From Pseudomonas sp. Ga0074129 (lineage in GTDB: Bacteria > Pseudomonadota > Gammaproteobacteria > Pseudomonadales > Pseudomonadaceae): a stretch of DNA of 64,000 bases. The translations under genes and the position numbers were made by a program. This document shows positions 52,450 to 62,543 of the stretch, in pieces; within the stretch, counting starts at the first letter, position 1, and each line of letters starts with the position of its first letter. Under the pieces are notes generated by a model. The model searched no databases and was not told where the DNA came from. It saw only the letters and a program-made list of their open reading frames with translations. Location: positions 1 to 64,000 of the forward strand of contig LNDO01000076.1 of NCBI GenBank assembly GCA_001465025.1, written 5' to 3'.

Positions 52450-53673
52450 TTAGAGCTGGAGACCGCCGGCCATAATCGCCAGCGCACGCAAATCGCGGTA
52501 CCAGCGCTCGGCTGGATGTTCTTTGGTAAAGCCGTGACCGCCGAGCAACTGCACGGCGTCGGTGCCGATCTTCATGGCCTTTTCGCTGCACAGCAGACGC
52601 GCCAGATAGGCTTCGCGCTGGAACGGCAAACCCTGCTCGGCCCGCGAACACGCGCGCCAGACCATCAGGCGCATGGCGTCGAGTTCCACCGCGATGTCCG
52701 CGACCATAAAAGCCACGCCCTGGCGATGGCTGATTGGCTCACCGAAGGCCACACGCTCATTGCAGTACGGCACCACATAATCCAGCGCCGCCTGCGCCGT
52801 GCCCACGGCCAAGGCGCACCAGGCCAGCCCGGCATAATCGAGAAAAGTCGCGCCTCAACTGGCACCTTCACGCCATTGAGCCGCACGCGCGCCGTGCTGC
52901 CAGCCTTCAGGCCCATGGCCGGCTGCGGGCTGCGCTGCAGACCTTTGGCGCCCGCCTCGACGATAAACAGCGCCGGACCGTCCGCCGCCTGCGCCGCGAT
53001 GATCAGCTGGCTGGCATCCATTCCACGCAACACCAAGCTCTTCTCACCGCTAAGGACGTAATGCTTACCGCGCTTACGTGCCCGAGTCGTCAACTTGTGC
53101 GAATCAAACAGCGGCGTCGGTTCATTCACCGCAATGGCCATCACGGGTGCGGGTTCTTCACCGACAAAGGCCGGCAACCAGCGCGCTTGCTGCGCCGCAT
53201 TGCCCCAACAACAATGCTGCAGCCAAAGACAAATCGCCCTTGCCCAGCGCCTCGGCAATCAGCGCATTGCTCAGGGTGGTGCGTTCACCGGCCATGCCGC
53301 CCTGCGCTTCACTCACCGCATAGTGGGTCAGCCCAAGCTCATGTGCCTGGTTGAGCAACGCCGCTGGCAGCACGGCTTGTTCATCGGCATCGTGGGCGAG
53401 CGGGCGCAGCACTTCACTGGCGAAGGCTTCCAGCATCTCCACCAGCATCTGCTGCTCATCAGACAGGGACAGATCAAACAGCGCATCCGGGTCAACAGGG
53501 CGCGGCAGCTTGGCCACTTTGCCTGCACGCTGCGCCGCCGCGCGAAAGCTCGCACGGCTGCCGGTGTAGATCAGTTTTTCGAAAGGTTGGCGCAGCTTCA
53601 AACGGTCTGGCCAATGCGCCTGGGCGACTCGATTCAATACTGCCAGGGCACGGCCCTGTACGTCGGAACTCAT
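52450..53673 (-). pseudogene. Acyl-CoA dehydrogenase (PA4994-like), two frameshifts
   Basis: Three frames together make one protein. It begins MSSDVQGRALAVLNRVAQAH and runs to GDLSLAAALL. A shift at about 53207/53208 leads to WGNAAQQARWLPAFVGEEPA and on to LNGVKVPVEARL. A second shift at about 52845/52846 leads to FLDYAGLAWCALAVGTAQAA and the normal end HPAERWYRDLRALAIMAGGL. At both junctions a dozen or so residues found in relatives appear to be missing. All parts are clearly acyl-CoA dehydrogenase and show no other decay. Confidence 0.85.
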
Positions 53674-53783
53674 GGCATCTCACTCCATACGGGGGATGCC
53701 ACGGATCATGCGCGCGGTCAGGGCAAGCGCCTATGACCGCGCCGACGCGCTTGACTGGCAAAGCAGCCAGTCAGTGTGGACGG

Positions 53784-55205
53784 TTACTTGCTGCGAATCT
53801 TCTCGACAATCTCGGTGGTGGAGCTGTTTTCCACCAACCCCAGCACGCGCACTTCCCCGCCGTAGGCGCGGACAATATCGCCGCCGACTACGCCTTCAAT
53901 ACCGTAATCGCCGCCTTTGACCAACACGTCCGGCTTGACCGCGCGAATGAGATTCTCCGGGGTGTCTTCGGCAAAGCTCACCACCCAATCGACCGCGCCA
54001 AGGCCTGCCAAAACGGCCATGCGTCGATCTACGGTATTGATCGGCCGACCCGGCCCTTTCAGGCGGCTGACGGAAGCGTCGTCGTTGACCGCCAACACCA
54101 GTCGATCACCCTGCGCGCGCGCCTGTTCCAGATAAGCCACATGGCCAGCATGCAAAATATCGAAACAGCCGTTGGTGAAGACGATCTTCTCGCCATGGGC
54201 GCGGGCGTCTTCAATGGCCAGCAGCAGCTGATCCGGAGTCAGCACACCACGCTCGGAACCCGCCTCGCGCTGAATCGCACGGCGCAGTTCCGGCGCGCTG
54301 ATAGCTGCGGTGCCGAGCTTACCGACCACAATACCAGCGGCCAAATTGGCCAGTGCTACGGCATTTGGCAGCTCTTCGCCCGCAGCCAAGCTGGCCGCCA
54401 AGGTGGAAATAACCGTATCGCCCGCACCGGTCACATCGAACACTTCGCGGGCACGTGCCGGCAGATGCAGCGCCGGATGCTCCGGGCGCAGCAAGGTCAT
54501 GCCGTGTTCGCCACGGGTCACCAGCAGCGCGCCCAACTCCAACTCGGCCATCAGCGCGGCACCCTTGGCCACCAACTCGGCCTCATCACGGCAGTGGCCG
54601 ACGATGGTTTCGAACTCGTGCAGGTTCGGTGTGATCAGACTCGCACCCCGGTAGATGGAGAAATCCTTGCCTTTGGGATCTGCCAGTACGGCAATGCCTT
54701 TGCTGCGCGCCAGTTGCACCAATGCCTGATGGTTTTGCAGAGCGCCTTTGCCGTAATCCGAGAGAATCAACACTTTAATGCCATCCAACTGCGCTTCGAC
54801 GCTGGCGGCCAGGGCGGCGCTATCGGTGCGGAACGGCTCTTCGAAATCCATGCGTAAGAGCTGCTGATGACGGCTCATCACGCGCAATTTGACGATGGTC
54901 GGCTGGTCTTTGATCGCCTGGAAGAAAGTCTTCACGCCAACCGCCTGCAGGCTGTTGCGCAGGCTCTCGGCGGCTTCATCCTGTCCAGTAACCCCGACCA
55001 ATATGGCCGGCGCACCAAGGGCCGCGATATTCAGCGCGACGTTGGCCGCGCCGCCTGGACGATCCTCAATCTGCTCGACCTTGACCACCGGCACCGGCGC
55101 TTCCGGCGAAATCCGCGAGGTGCCGCCATGCCAATAACGATCGAGCATGACATCGCCCACCACCAGAACGGCGGCCTGGTCGAAACGCGGCATGGACACT
55201 TTCAT
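53784..55205 (-). CDS. hldE: Bifunctional heptose 7-phosphate kinase / heptose 1-phosphate adenylyltransferase
   Basis: HldE makes ADP-heptose for the LPS inner core. The 473-residue protein has an N-terminal ribokinase domain ([51 protein letters not shown]) and a C-terminal cytidylyltransferase-fold domain ([46 protein letters not shown]). The start [18 protein letters not shown] at 55205 is the family start. It lies 314 nt downstream of msbA. Confidence 0.96.
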   Translation of the reverse strand: MKVSMPRFDQAAVLVVGDVMLDRYWHGGTSRISPEAPVPVVKVEQIEDRPGGAANVALNIAALGAPAILVGVTGQDEAAESLRNSLQAVGVKTFFQAIKDQPTIVKLRVMSRHQQLLRMDFEEPFRTDSAALAASVEAQLDGIKVLILSDYGKGALQNHQALVQLARSKGIAVLADPKGKDFSIYRGASLITPNLHEFETIVGHCRDEAELVAKGAALMAELELGALLVTRGEHGMTLLRPEHPALHLPARAREVFDVTGAGDTVISTLAASLAAGEELPNAVALANLAAGIVVGKLGTAAISAPELRRAIQREAGSERGVLTPDQLLLAIEDARAHGEKIVFTNGCFDILHAGHVAYLEQARAQGDRLVLAVNDDASVSRLKGPGRPINTVDRRMAVLAGLGAVDWVVSFAEDTPENLIRAVKPDVLVKGGDYGIEGVVGGDIVRAYGGEVRVLGLVENSSTTEIVEKIRSK

Positions 55206-55519
55206 AAACACTCCAGAAGCGACAGAACAGATTGCCGCGAATCATAACATTGGCAGGCCACTGCGCTGGCTAACCGCCGAGCGTGCGCACCCAGAACAGT
55301 TCATGGCGGCGCACAGCCTTGCGGAAGAATTCGTTAATGTCGGTTGCTGCAAAGAACTTGTACCAAAGGCGCTCGGCACTTACTTAGCCAGCCACCCGAG
55401 ACGACTGGCGGCTTTACACTGCGACCGCATTCAAAGTTGAACCACTACAGCGCGCCAAGGCTGCAAAGCACATGAACCACAACCGCCTGACATGCAGGCG
55501 GTGCGCGCACGACGGGGCA
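55206..55519. other. Spacer between msbA and hldE
   Basis: No convincing gene lies in these 314 bp. On the minus strand a hairpin CCGCCTGCATGTCAGGCGG at 55488-55506, followed by TTGTGGTT, lies 14 nt past msbA and may terminate it weakly. The remainder should hold the hldE promoter, but I cannot name clear -35 and -10 boxes. Confidence 0.5.
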
Positions 55520-57355
55520 TCAAGCACTCGGCCCCACATGCAGGTCAGCATCGTCAGCAAAATCGCGGGCATGCAGGCGTGCGTAGTAACCATTGAGGGC
55601 CAGCAATTGCGCGTGAGTGCCACGCTCAACAATCTCGCCCTGCTCCATCACCAAAATCAGATCAGCCTTCTCGATGGTACTCAGACGATGGGCAATTACG
55701 ATGGTGGTGCGCCCTTCGACGACCTTATCTAATGCCGCCTGGATGTGCCGCTCGGACTCGGTATCCAGCGCCGAAGTGGCTTCATCGAGGATCAACAGAG
55801 GAGCATCTTTGAGCAGCGCTCGGGCAATCGCCAAACGCTGACGCTGCCCCCCTGAAAGCAAGACACCATTCTCGCCCACTACGGTGTCGTAGCCTTGCGG
55901 CATCTTCTCGATAAACTCGTCTGCGTAGGCATCCGCAGCAGCACGTTTGATCGCGTCCAGCGGAGCATCGGCCAAATCGCCATAGGCAATGTTGTTGCGC
56001 ACGGAGTCATTGAACAGAGTTACATGCTGGGTAACCAAGGCAATATGACCGCGCAGATTACGCAGCGTGTACTCTTCAACATCCAGGTCATCGAGCAGAA
56101 TCTGGCCGTTCTCGTGGTGATAAAAACGCGGAATCAAACTCGCCAGCGTGGATTTACCACTGCCAGAACGCCCCACCAACGCCACCATCTGGCCCGGCTC
56201 AGCCACAAAAGAAATATTGTTGAGCACCGGTTTTTCGCTGGTCGGGTACTGAAAGCTCAGATTGTTCACTTGCAAACGACCACTGATGCGCTGGCGCTCC
56301 TGCGAACCACGATCTACCTCAGACTGCTCATCCAACTGCTCGAAAATACTTTCCGCACCGGCAACACCCTTCTGAATAGTCGAGCTGACTTCAGAGAGCT
56401 GGCGAATCGGCTTAGGCAAAAGACTGGCAAGCGTGATGTAGGCCACGAGATCACCCGCACTGGCATCACCACGTAGTAACAACACCAAAAACATCAAAAC
56501 CGCCATGGCGCTGTAGATCACCAACTGCAGACTTGGTGTGTAAACAGCATTAAGCCTGACCATCTTCAGCTGCTTGGTTTTGTTGTCTTCACTTGCGTCG
56601 TGGAAGCGCTGCTGCTCATAACCTTCACCACCAAAACTACGCACGACGCGGTAGCCTTGAATCGTTTCCGATGCCACATGCGTGACATCACCCATGGTGA
56701 CCTGAATTCTCTTACTCTGCTTGCGAAACTTCTTGCTGGCACTCGATACCATCAGGCCGATCACGGGCAAAATGACGACCATAACCATGGTCAGTTTCCA
56801 ATTCATCCAGAGCAAGGTGGCAAACAGGAAAATCACCGTCATGCCTTCGCGCACCACCACCTTGATTGCATCTGTGGCAGCGCCAGTGACCATGGTTACG
56901 TTGTAGGTGATACGAGAAATCAGATGACCTGAGTTGTGATTATCAAAATAACGATTCGGCAAGCTCAGCAGGTTGTTGAACAGCGCAATACGTAAGTCAT
57001 GCACCAGGCCAAGTGAGACCTTGGCCAAGAAGTAGTTACCCAGAAATGAGCCTACCCCCTGCAAGAGGGCTATGAACACGATCAACAGAGGTACGGCGTG
57101 GAGCAGCTTTAGCTCAGCCAGCCTGGGTGCATGCTCAACGACCCAGGCCACCTCGGCGAACAGTCCGGCGTCAGGATTGTTAAGACCATCGACGAAGAAC
57201 TTGAGCATGTAGCCGAGCATCGGCTGGGTGGAAGCGAAAATCAGGAAGCCAAACAGACTTATCGCAAACAGCCCCCAGTAAGGGAGCACGTACGTCAGTA
57301 GGCGAAGGTAGATTATGAGGCCAGAAGCAGCATCTTGTTTGGGAGTATCTGTCAT
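55520..57355 (-). CDS. msbA: Lipid A export ABC transporter MsbA
   Basis: MsbA flips lipid A-core across the inner membrane. The 611-residue half-transporter has six membrane helices in the first 330 residues (for example YWGLFAISLFGFLIFASTQP, VPLLIVFIALLQGVGSFLG). Its ATPase domain has Walker A LVGRSGSGKSTLASL, Q-loop HIALVTQHVTLF, signature LSGGQRQRLAIARALL and Walker B LLILDEATSALD. The start MTDTPKQDAASGLI at 57355 is preferred to an ATG four codons earlier. It is divergent from the kinase-like gene at 57462. Confidence 0.95.
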   Translation of the reverse strand: MTDTPKQDAASGLIIYLRLLTYVLPYWGLFAISLFGFLIFASTQPMLGYMLKFFVDGLNNPDAGLFAEVAWVVEHAPRLAELKLLHAVPLLIVFIALLQGVGSFLGNYFLAKVSLGLVHDLRIALFNNLLSLPNRYFDNHNSGHLISRITYNVTMVTGAATDAIKVVVREGMTVIFLFATLLWMNWKLTMVMVVILPVIGLMVSSASKKFRKQSKRIQVTMGDVTHVASETIQGYRVVRSFGGEGYEQQRFHDASEDNKTKQLKMVRLNAVYTPSLQLVIYSAMAVLMFLVLLLRGDASAGDLVAYITLASLLPKPIRQLSEVSSTIQKGVAGAESIFEQLDEQSEVDRGSQERQRISGRLQVNNLSFQYPTSEKPVLNNISFVAEPGQMVALVGRSGSGKSTLASLIPRFYHHENGQILLDDLDVEEYTLRNLRGHIALVTQHVTLFNDSVRNNIAYGDLADAPLDAIKRAAADAYADEFIEKMPQGYDTVVGENGVLLSGGQRQRLAIARALLKDAPLLILDEATSALDTESERHIQAALDKVVEGRTTIVIAHRLSTIEKADLILVMEQGEIVERGTHAQLLALNGYYARLHARDFADDADLHVGPSA

Positions 57356-57461
57356 AACGGCGCCCATGCCAAAAGCGACATCTTAACACCCTCCCCCCAT
57401 GGCCGCTCTCTTGCGAGATCAGGCATCATATGCCCACATGTGATTATCAAGGCTCTGAACC

Positions 57462-58076
57462 GTGCTGACTTTTACCCACCTGTCTGCTGCAGATTTCTCA
57501 ACACTGATTCACAACGCAAAAATCCTGGAGCAGGATGGTTTCGGCCCTAAGGTTTATCATTTGAGCGACGGCAACATGCTCAAATTGTTTCGCCGCAAGC
57601 GCTTGTTCTCGTCGGCATTACTGCGTCCACACTCACAACGATTTTGCTATAACGCAGAATGCTTGGAGGCAAGAGGCATACGGACATTAAAGCCGTTACG
57701 CCTATATAGATTGGAGAATCCGGCCTGGACTGCCGTACTGTACAGCCCGCTACCTGGCGAAACATTGTCAAAACTACTGCGCGAGGGTGCGCTGGCTTGG
57801 TCGGCGACAATCCCTGAGCTAGCAACATTCATATATAACCTGCATCAAAACGGTATCTATTTCCGCTCACTGCACTTGGGCAACATAGTGCGCACGCCGG
57901 ACGCTCAGTTAGGATTAATAGACATTGCAGATATGAAAATCCACAGGCGCCCTCTCAGCAAACATTTGGTTCAGCGAAACCGGGAGCATTTCGAAAAATA
58001 CTTACGCAAAGAAGGCATGCTTTTCGATAGCTCGCAATTATGGGCGTTCGACAGGAAAAAACCGCACGCTATCTAA
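57462..58076 (+). CDS. WaaP/RIO-type LPS kinase-like protein
   Basis: The 204-residue protein is a small protein-kinase-fold enzyme related to the LPS-heptose kinase group, called toluene tolerance protein in many Pseudomonas annotations. It has FGPKVYHLSDGNMLKLFRRK (ATP-site Lys), NLHQNGIYFRSLHLGNIV (catalytic loop; Asp replaced by Ser-Leu-His) and LGLIDIADMKIHRRPL (metal-binding Asp). No membrane segment is seen. Its place between msbA and waaL suggests core modification. Its 3' end overlaps the 3' end of the convergent waaL by 39 nt. Confidence 0.75.
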   Translation: MLTFTHLSAADFSTLIHNAKILEQDGFGPKVYHLSDGNMLKLFRRKRLFSSALLRPHSQRFCYNAECLEARGIRTLKPLRLYRLENPAWTAVLYSPLPGETLSKLLREGALAWSATIPELATFIYNLHQNGIYFRSLHLGNIVRTPDAQLGLIDIADMKIHRRPLSKHLVQRNREHFEKYLRKEGMLFDSSQLWAFDRKKPHAI

Positions 58077-59216
58077 CCCACGGCGGTTATCTATCAATGC
58101 CATGGGCAAGAGCACCAGCAACCAAAGCTCATCTGGATTACCTACGAGTTTACTACCATCAAAATTCAGCATTATAAGTGCGGTAAAAAGGTAAAGCCCC
58201 CAAGGATCATTCTGCAACCATGCCCGCCGGAGCGTAACCGCAACAATTATTAAAAAAACTACTAAAGACACCAACCCACTATAAAGACCTAACGCTAGGA
58301 AAATATTATGTGAATGCTGGATAGGCGCGCCACCAAGAATCGTAGCAGTAGTCACATGTTGCATACCACAGCCTAGCCATAACCCGCACGACAACCACTC
58401 TTCAATGAGGATGTGCCACAGTTCAAAACGCCCGGCGTCAGCACGAGCAAATAAACTATAAAACTGCGGGATCTCACGAATGCTGTAGAAAACCACCACC
58501 GATGCCAGCGCAATCAAAGTCAAAATTAAAATCACAAGGCGCGCGCGGTGCAAAACTAAGAAACCTAAAAACAATACACCTATCGCAAAAAGGCCTACGA
58601 GCCCAGATCGACTCTGTAAAACATACCCCATACAGAAAACTGCTAAGCACACACCAATTGAAAGCTCTATCCATCGCCGCTGACTTATCCAAACTGGAAG
58701 AGCCAAAGCGAAACAGCAGGCCAGCCACATGCTAGTGTAAATGGGGCCCGTCATACGAGAAGGCAACCAAAGAACTCGCTCCCCCGGCGCATAGCGCCCT
58801 ATAGCCCAATAAACAACAGCTGCTATAAAAACATATCCCCCAACCACCCAAAATAGCCCACGCGCGAATAATGGGCCTCGAAATATGCTAGGTGATACCA
58901 GCAAGCTCACTAACAGCACAAATAGAGTCACATAGAGCAAGTGCTTAAAGTACTGAAAGTCGGCAGATTGAATACCTACCAATAAAAACCAAGCGCACAA
59001 CCCTCCCCACAGCCACAGGAAAGGAGAAAGCCGAAGATACTGCCTCCAATGAAACAGGAAAAAAAACAGCGCAGGCAATGCCAACGCCACATAAAAAATA
59101 TTGTTAACCATTTTAGTAGTTGGCAGTAACAAGAAACTCAAAACAAAGGCCAATAGTGCAAGCGTAAAGTAGCCGAGCCTACGATACAGCACGCTAAATT
59201 CGTGCACGAAATTCAT
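58038..59216 (-). CDS. waaL: O-antigen ligase WaaL
   Basis: WaaL joins undecaprenyl-linked O-antigen to lipid A-core on the periplasmic face. The 392-residue protein has about 11-12 membrane helices (for example LLAFVLSFLLLPTTKMVNN, LVILILTLIALASVVVFYSI) and the large periplasmic loop containing the conserved IQHSHNIFLALGLYSG with the catalytic His. An RSGLVGLF motif is also present. The coding sequence is clearly more AT-rich than the housekeeping genes, usual for O-antigen ligases. Its ATG overlaps the end of the upstream glycosyltransferase gene. Confidence 0.9.
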   Translation of the reverse strand: MNFVHEFSVLYRRLGYFTLALLAFVLSFLLLPTTKMVNNIFYVALALPALFFFLFHWRQYLRLSPFLWLWGGLCAWFLLVGIQSADFQYFKHLLYVTLFVLLVSLLVSPSIFRGPLFARGLFWVVGGYVFIAAVVYWAIGRYAPGERVLWLPSRMTGPIYTSMWLACCFALALPVWISQRRWIELSIGVCLAVFCMGYVLQSRSGLVGLFAIGVLFLGFLVLHRARLVILILTLIALASVVVFYSIREIPQFYSLFARADAGRFELWHILIEEWLSCGLWLGCGMQHVTTATILGGAPIQHSHNIFLALGLYSGLVSLVVFLIIVAVTLRRAWLQNDPWGLYLFTALIMLNFDGSKLVGNPDELWLLVLLPMALIDNRRGLDSVRFFPVERP

Positions 59217-59971
59217 AACAGAGCGCCAAAGAATAGACCTAATATAAAAACCACAAGCAAACGCAACCGTTCCTGCTTCTTGCGTTTTGCTTTTTTCACT
59301 CGCTCTTCGGGCACACTGATGTGCTCACCGAAGCCAGTGTGCAACACAGCATCGTTTTCCAGAATCAGGGCATGCCGCTGTGCATCAGCATATAGGCGTG
59401 ACAGATCCTTCTCGCTGACGTATTGGGCATAGGGCGCATAGCACTGATAATCGACCAGGCGGCGCAATCCAGGGTTGAATGAAAACCCCTGCCATTCCGC
59501 CTTGTGCGAGCAGACTCGGTAGTAGGCAACCCCCTCGACAACCTCACGCTCACCCAAATAAACGTAGGGGCTATGAGTCGCGAGATCGTGTGCAAAGCTG
59601 CGCAACCAAACCTGCAGCGCTTGCGGATCGGCCTCAAGCAAGACCCGAGACTCTTCAATAAAGCCGGGGCGATAGAACGCCCAATCGTCCTCGCAATGGA
59701 AGACCCATGAGGTCTTAACATGGGAATAAGCCAGATCGATTGAACGCAGCTGCCCCAGTCGCGGTACATTCACGAAAAACGTAGTGTGCTCACGCCAATG
59801 CTCTGGAATACAGGCCTGCACAGCTTGATCACCAGAGTCCTCGGTGATGAACACTTCGCGAATAGGCGTGCTATTAAAGACATCAAAACTGACAAGTGTC
59901 TGCGTGAGCAAATCGAAACGCCCACAACTGGTCACCACCAAGGTGATTTCGCTATCTTTGGAGAAAATCAA
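59213..59971 (-). CDS. Family 2-like glycosyltransferase with C-terminal membrane anchor
   Basis: The 252-residue protein starts with a GT-A fold: ITLVVTSCGRFDLLTQTLVS, a DxD-like HCEDDWAFYRPGFIEES and later GFSFNPGLRRLVDYQCY. The last 20 residues (LRLLVVFILGLFFGALL) form a membrane helix behind a very basic stretch (RVKKAKRKKQERLR), so it is tail-anchored in the inner membrane facing the cytoplasm. It overlaps the upstream gene by 4 nt and waaL by 4 nt. An LPS outer-core transferase is the likely role; donor and acceptor are unknown. Confidence 0.78.
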   Translation of the reverse strand: MIFSKDSEITLVVTSCGRFDLLTQTLVSFDVFNSTPIREVFITEDSGDQAVQACIPEHWREHTTFFVNVPRLGQLRSIDLAYSHVKTSWVFHCEDDWAFYRPGFIEESRVLLEADPQALQVWLRSFAHDLATHSPYVYLGEREVVEGVAYYRVCSHKAEWQGFSFNPGLRRLVDYQCYAPYAQYVSEKDLSRLYADAQRHALILENDAVLHTGFGEHISVPEERVKKAKRKKQERLRLLVVFILGLFFGALL

Positions 59972-60846
59972 GACTCAACCTCTCGGAAACCCTGGGGGGT
60001 AATACTCCATCCATCCCGCGCAGCCAGCATGTCGTCACTTAGCAAATCTTGCTCGGCATAAGCAGGCCAGGCATCGCACTTCCAGCCTATGAAGTGAAAG
60101 TAAGGAAACTGTCGCAAGCCATCGCGATCGTTGCGCAGTTGCCCGCCCAACCAAATCCAGCGCTGCGGAAAATCAGGACTACCGTCATGCCAAGCGACGC
60201 GTCCGTTAGGCGTGCTGTAAGCCTCAACAAACTCACTAGAGCGCCGCCACGGATTAAGCGCATCGCTCACCCGCCGCAAAGCTGCAGGCCAGCTTTTGTA
60301 ACGTATGAAGAGGCGACTGAAGGCTCCCTCATCAAAAGCATTATGCTCAACCGATGAAAGCTTCGCTTGCCAGCCGGGTACCTGCATAAAGGCTTCCCGC
60401 ATCCTCGCGGTGTTTCGCAGCAGGCATAAGTGACCAGAAACACGTCGTTCGTGAGTCGACAACAAATCGAAGCGCTGCAGACGGTCTATAGTGAAATAGG
60501 CACGCAAATCGCCGTACACCAGATCAATATCACTGAAACCCCAAAAATCGAAACCCTCCAGCTCATCAGCATGTACATACCCTAGCGCCGGTTTCAGGTC
60601 GCAGAGCTTGTAAGGGCTACGCGGCTGAAACTCTATGCCCAATCGAGCAGATACCTTTGCGCAGTATTCGGCAAAACTGATAGACCGAAATTGCACATTG
60701 CTTGGCGCTTCGGCCGGTATGCCGCAATCAGTGAAGAAAATCCACTTTACATCAGGGTTATAACGGCAGCTCTGCAGGAAGAACGGCATCCAGAATGGCC
60801 AGCGGCCGAAGTAGGGAATGAGAAACAGCAGGCGCGGGGCGGTCAT
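59968..60846 (-). CDS. DUF6625-type probable glycosyltransferase
   Basis: The 292-residue protein begins MTAPRLLFLIPYFGRWPFWM and has the acceptor/donor pattern seen in capsule and LPS transferases of the DUF6625 group: PYKLCDLKPALGYVHADELE, FWGFSDIDLVYGDLRAYF (DxD-like D-I-D) and FDEGAFSRLF. The ATG at 60846 overlaps the previous stop as ATGA. A longer frame with an earlier ATG is less likely. It belongs to the outer-core glycosyltransferase run. The specific sugar is unknown. Confidence 0.75.
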   Translation of the reverse strand: MTAPRLLFLIPYFGRWPFWMPFFLQSCRYNPDVKWIFFTDCGIPAEAPSNVQFRSISFAEYCAKVSARLGIEFQPRSPYKLCDLKPALGYVHADELEGFDFWGFSDIDLVYGDLRAYFTIDRLQRFDLLSTHERRVSGHLCLLRNTARMREAFMQVPGWQAKLSSVEHNAFDEGAFSRLFIRYKSWPAALRRVSDALNPWRRSSEFVEAYSTPNGRVAWHDGSPDFPQRWIWLGGQLRNDRDGLRQFPYFHFIGWKCDAWPAYAEQDLLSDDMLAARDGWSITPQGFREVES

Positions 60847-61808
60847 ACCCAACCTCCCAGGCGGTTTCGCAGCTGGCATAACCAACCGGGCACAGGGTCA
60901 GGTCGCAAGGGCGCCTGCATCGCCTGCACGACCGCCTCACCTATACGCTCGAAACTATAACGCGACTCGGCAAGCTCCCGACCGTTAGCAGCGATCCTCG
61001 CGACCCAAGCTGAATCTGCGCGAAGTGTTGCGAGCTTAGTGCGTAACTCGTCAATTGTTCGATAAAGCACGATGTTTTGCATGTCGATAAAACCGAGTGC
61101 TTGGTTTTCTTCCTGCCCTTGGTCATAAGCCAGCAACACGCAACCACAGGCCATAGCCTCGAAGTTTTTGATCATATACTCGCCCATACCAACATCTGCA
61201 CTCACAAAGAAGCGGATACGGTTAAGTGTATTAAGATAGTCTTCGCCAGACTTGGTACGGGTCGCCACCAGATTTTCCAACCGCGCCAACTCGTCGAGCA
61301 GCGCCTTGCGACCGCTATATGCACCGCTCTTAGTGCTTCCAACGAAACCCAACTCTATATCGCGCTCGCGACTAAGGTCGCGTAACAAAGCTTGGTCATA
61401 GCCCTTGGACACAAAATGCGCGTCAAATCCCTCCTCACGTAATCGCCGCGCGACCTCAAACCCCGAACTGATAATCCGCACCCAAGGCATCCGCCGATAA
61501 TGCGCGCTGAACTTACCCGTGTACTTGCAAGGGATATAGTTCTGATAGGCGTCGTGCTCAAGAATAACCAGATTGGGCAACGAACGAATGAAGCGCCATT
61601 GCCGAACTTCCTTTTTGAAGCGCAAGAAAAACAGTATTCGGTCGTAATGCGCAACATCAACATTTTCGCGAAAGTACTGACGCAAGTTCGCTTGCTCGTC
61701 ACTGCCCAGCCACCGTATGTCGCAGCTCGCGCTCGCACCGGCGATACCCTCGTAAAGCCGATCAAGAATTGCTCGCTGTTGCGCTTGAACCAGAAAAAGC
61801 ACCTTCAT
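60843..61808 (-). CDS. GT-B fold glycosyltransferase
   Basis: The 321-residue protein begins [20 protein letters not shown]. Its C-terminal half is of the Glyco_trans_1_2 type (ELGFVGSTKSGAYSGRKALL, FFVSADVGMGEYMIKNFEAM, ACGCVLLAYDQGQEENQALG), in which the Glu and Gly residues bind the nucleotide sugar. The ATG shares one base with the acetyltransferase stop. It is one of five overlapping or near-overlapping core genes on the minus strand. Confidence 0.8.
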   Translation of the reverse strand: MKVLFLVQAQQRAILDRLYEGIAGASASCDIRWLGSDEQANLRQYFRENVDVAHYDRILFFLRFKKEVRQWRFIRSLPNLVILEHDAYQNYIPCKYTGKFSAHYRRMPWVRIISSGFEVARRLREEGFDAHFVSKGYDQALLRDLSRERDIELGFVGSTKSGAYSGRKALLDELARLENLVATRTKSGEDYLNTLNRIRFFVSADVGMGEYMIKNFEAMACGCVLLAYDQGQEENQALGFIDMQNIVLYRTIDELRTKLATLRADSAWVARIAANGRELAESRYSFERIGEAVVQAMQAPLRPDPVPGWLCQLRNRLGGWV

Positions 61809-62527
61809 CAGCACGGCCTCCCAAGCTGATACGTGGCAGCCCATCTGTTGCGTTGCAGAAGCACTTTTGGGTACTCCTTTGCCACTTTTTTTTGCGCTCC
61901 TAGTGCCTTAAGGAACGACTGCGGCTCGTCGAGCGGTAGTTGCAGTAAGACCTCTATGGGTAGGCACCACCACTCGCTGGCCAACATTTTATCAATTAAA
62001 AGCTCATCGAACCGATAGCGAATTACTCGCGCCGGAGTGCCAGCAACGATCGCGTAAGGCGGAACATCCCGAGTAACCAATGCACGCGCAGCTACAACGG
62101 CTCCTGTGCCTACGCTGACGCCTTCCATAATCATCGCCTCACGACCGATCCATACATCGTGACCGATGACTGTTGAGGGAACATTCGAGCTGTAATGAAA
62201 TTTATCCACAACATGAGCAAAGGGATGGCTGCTTACCCAATTCAACGGATGCCCCGCTCGATCCTGACCAATCACAACACCATTGCCGATGGCACAAAAA
62301 CGGCCAATCTGACTGACGTTAATCAACTCAGAACCGCTCCTGATGTAGCTCATAGCACTGATTTCAAGGTGATCGAAGTCCATTCGCACATCGCGCATAG
62401 CAACACCCGACTCCAGTATCAACTCTGCATTCGGCCTCAGATTGCTCAAGCTTGAAGAAAATTTTATACCCCGCCGCCGTAACCAGCGCCGACACAACGC
62501 ATCTCTAACCGTCGCGAGCAAAGTCAT
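61808..62527 (-). CDS. Hexapeptide-repeat (CatB-like) O-acetyltransferase
   Basis: The 239-residue protein has a left-handed beta-helix of the xenobiotic/CatB acetyltransferase type: [20 protein letters not shown], the catalytic-His loop [11 protein letters not shown], then [20 protein letters not shown] and [20 protein letters not shown]. It probably acetylates a core sugar. Start is uncertain. I chose the ATG at 62527 ([16 protein letters not shown]), with AAAGGA 11 nt upstream. The ATG at 62539 is next to AGG and too close for good initiation. Confidence 0.82.
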   Translation of the reverse strand: MTLLATVRDALCRRWLRRRGIKFSSSLSNLRPNAELILESGVAMRDVRMDFDHLEISAMSYIRSGSELINVSQIGRFCAIGNGVVIGQDRAGHPLNWVSSHPFAHVVDKFHYSSNVPSTVIGHDVWIGREAMIMEGVSVGTGAVVAARALVTRDVPPYAIVAGTPARVIRYRFDELLIDKMLASEWWCLPIEVLLQLPLDEPQSFLKALGAQKKVAKEYPKVLLQRNRWAATYQLGRPC

Positions 62528-62543
62528 CTGCCGTTGCATCCTT

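Noticed and set aside
55147-55440. Possible small gene between msbA and hldE
   Set aside because: The frame begins inside hldE on the opposite strand and its unique part matches no family.
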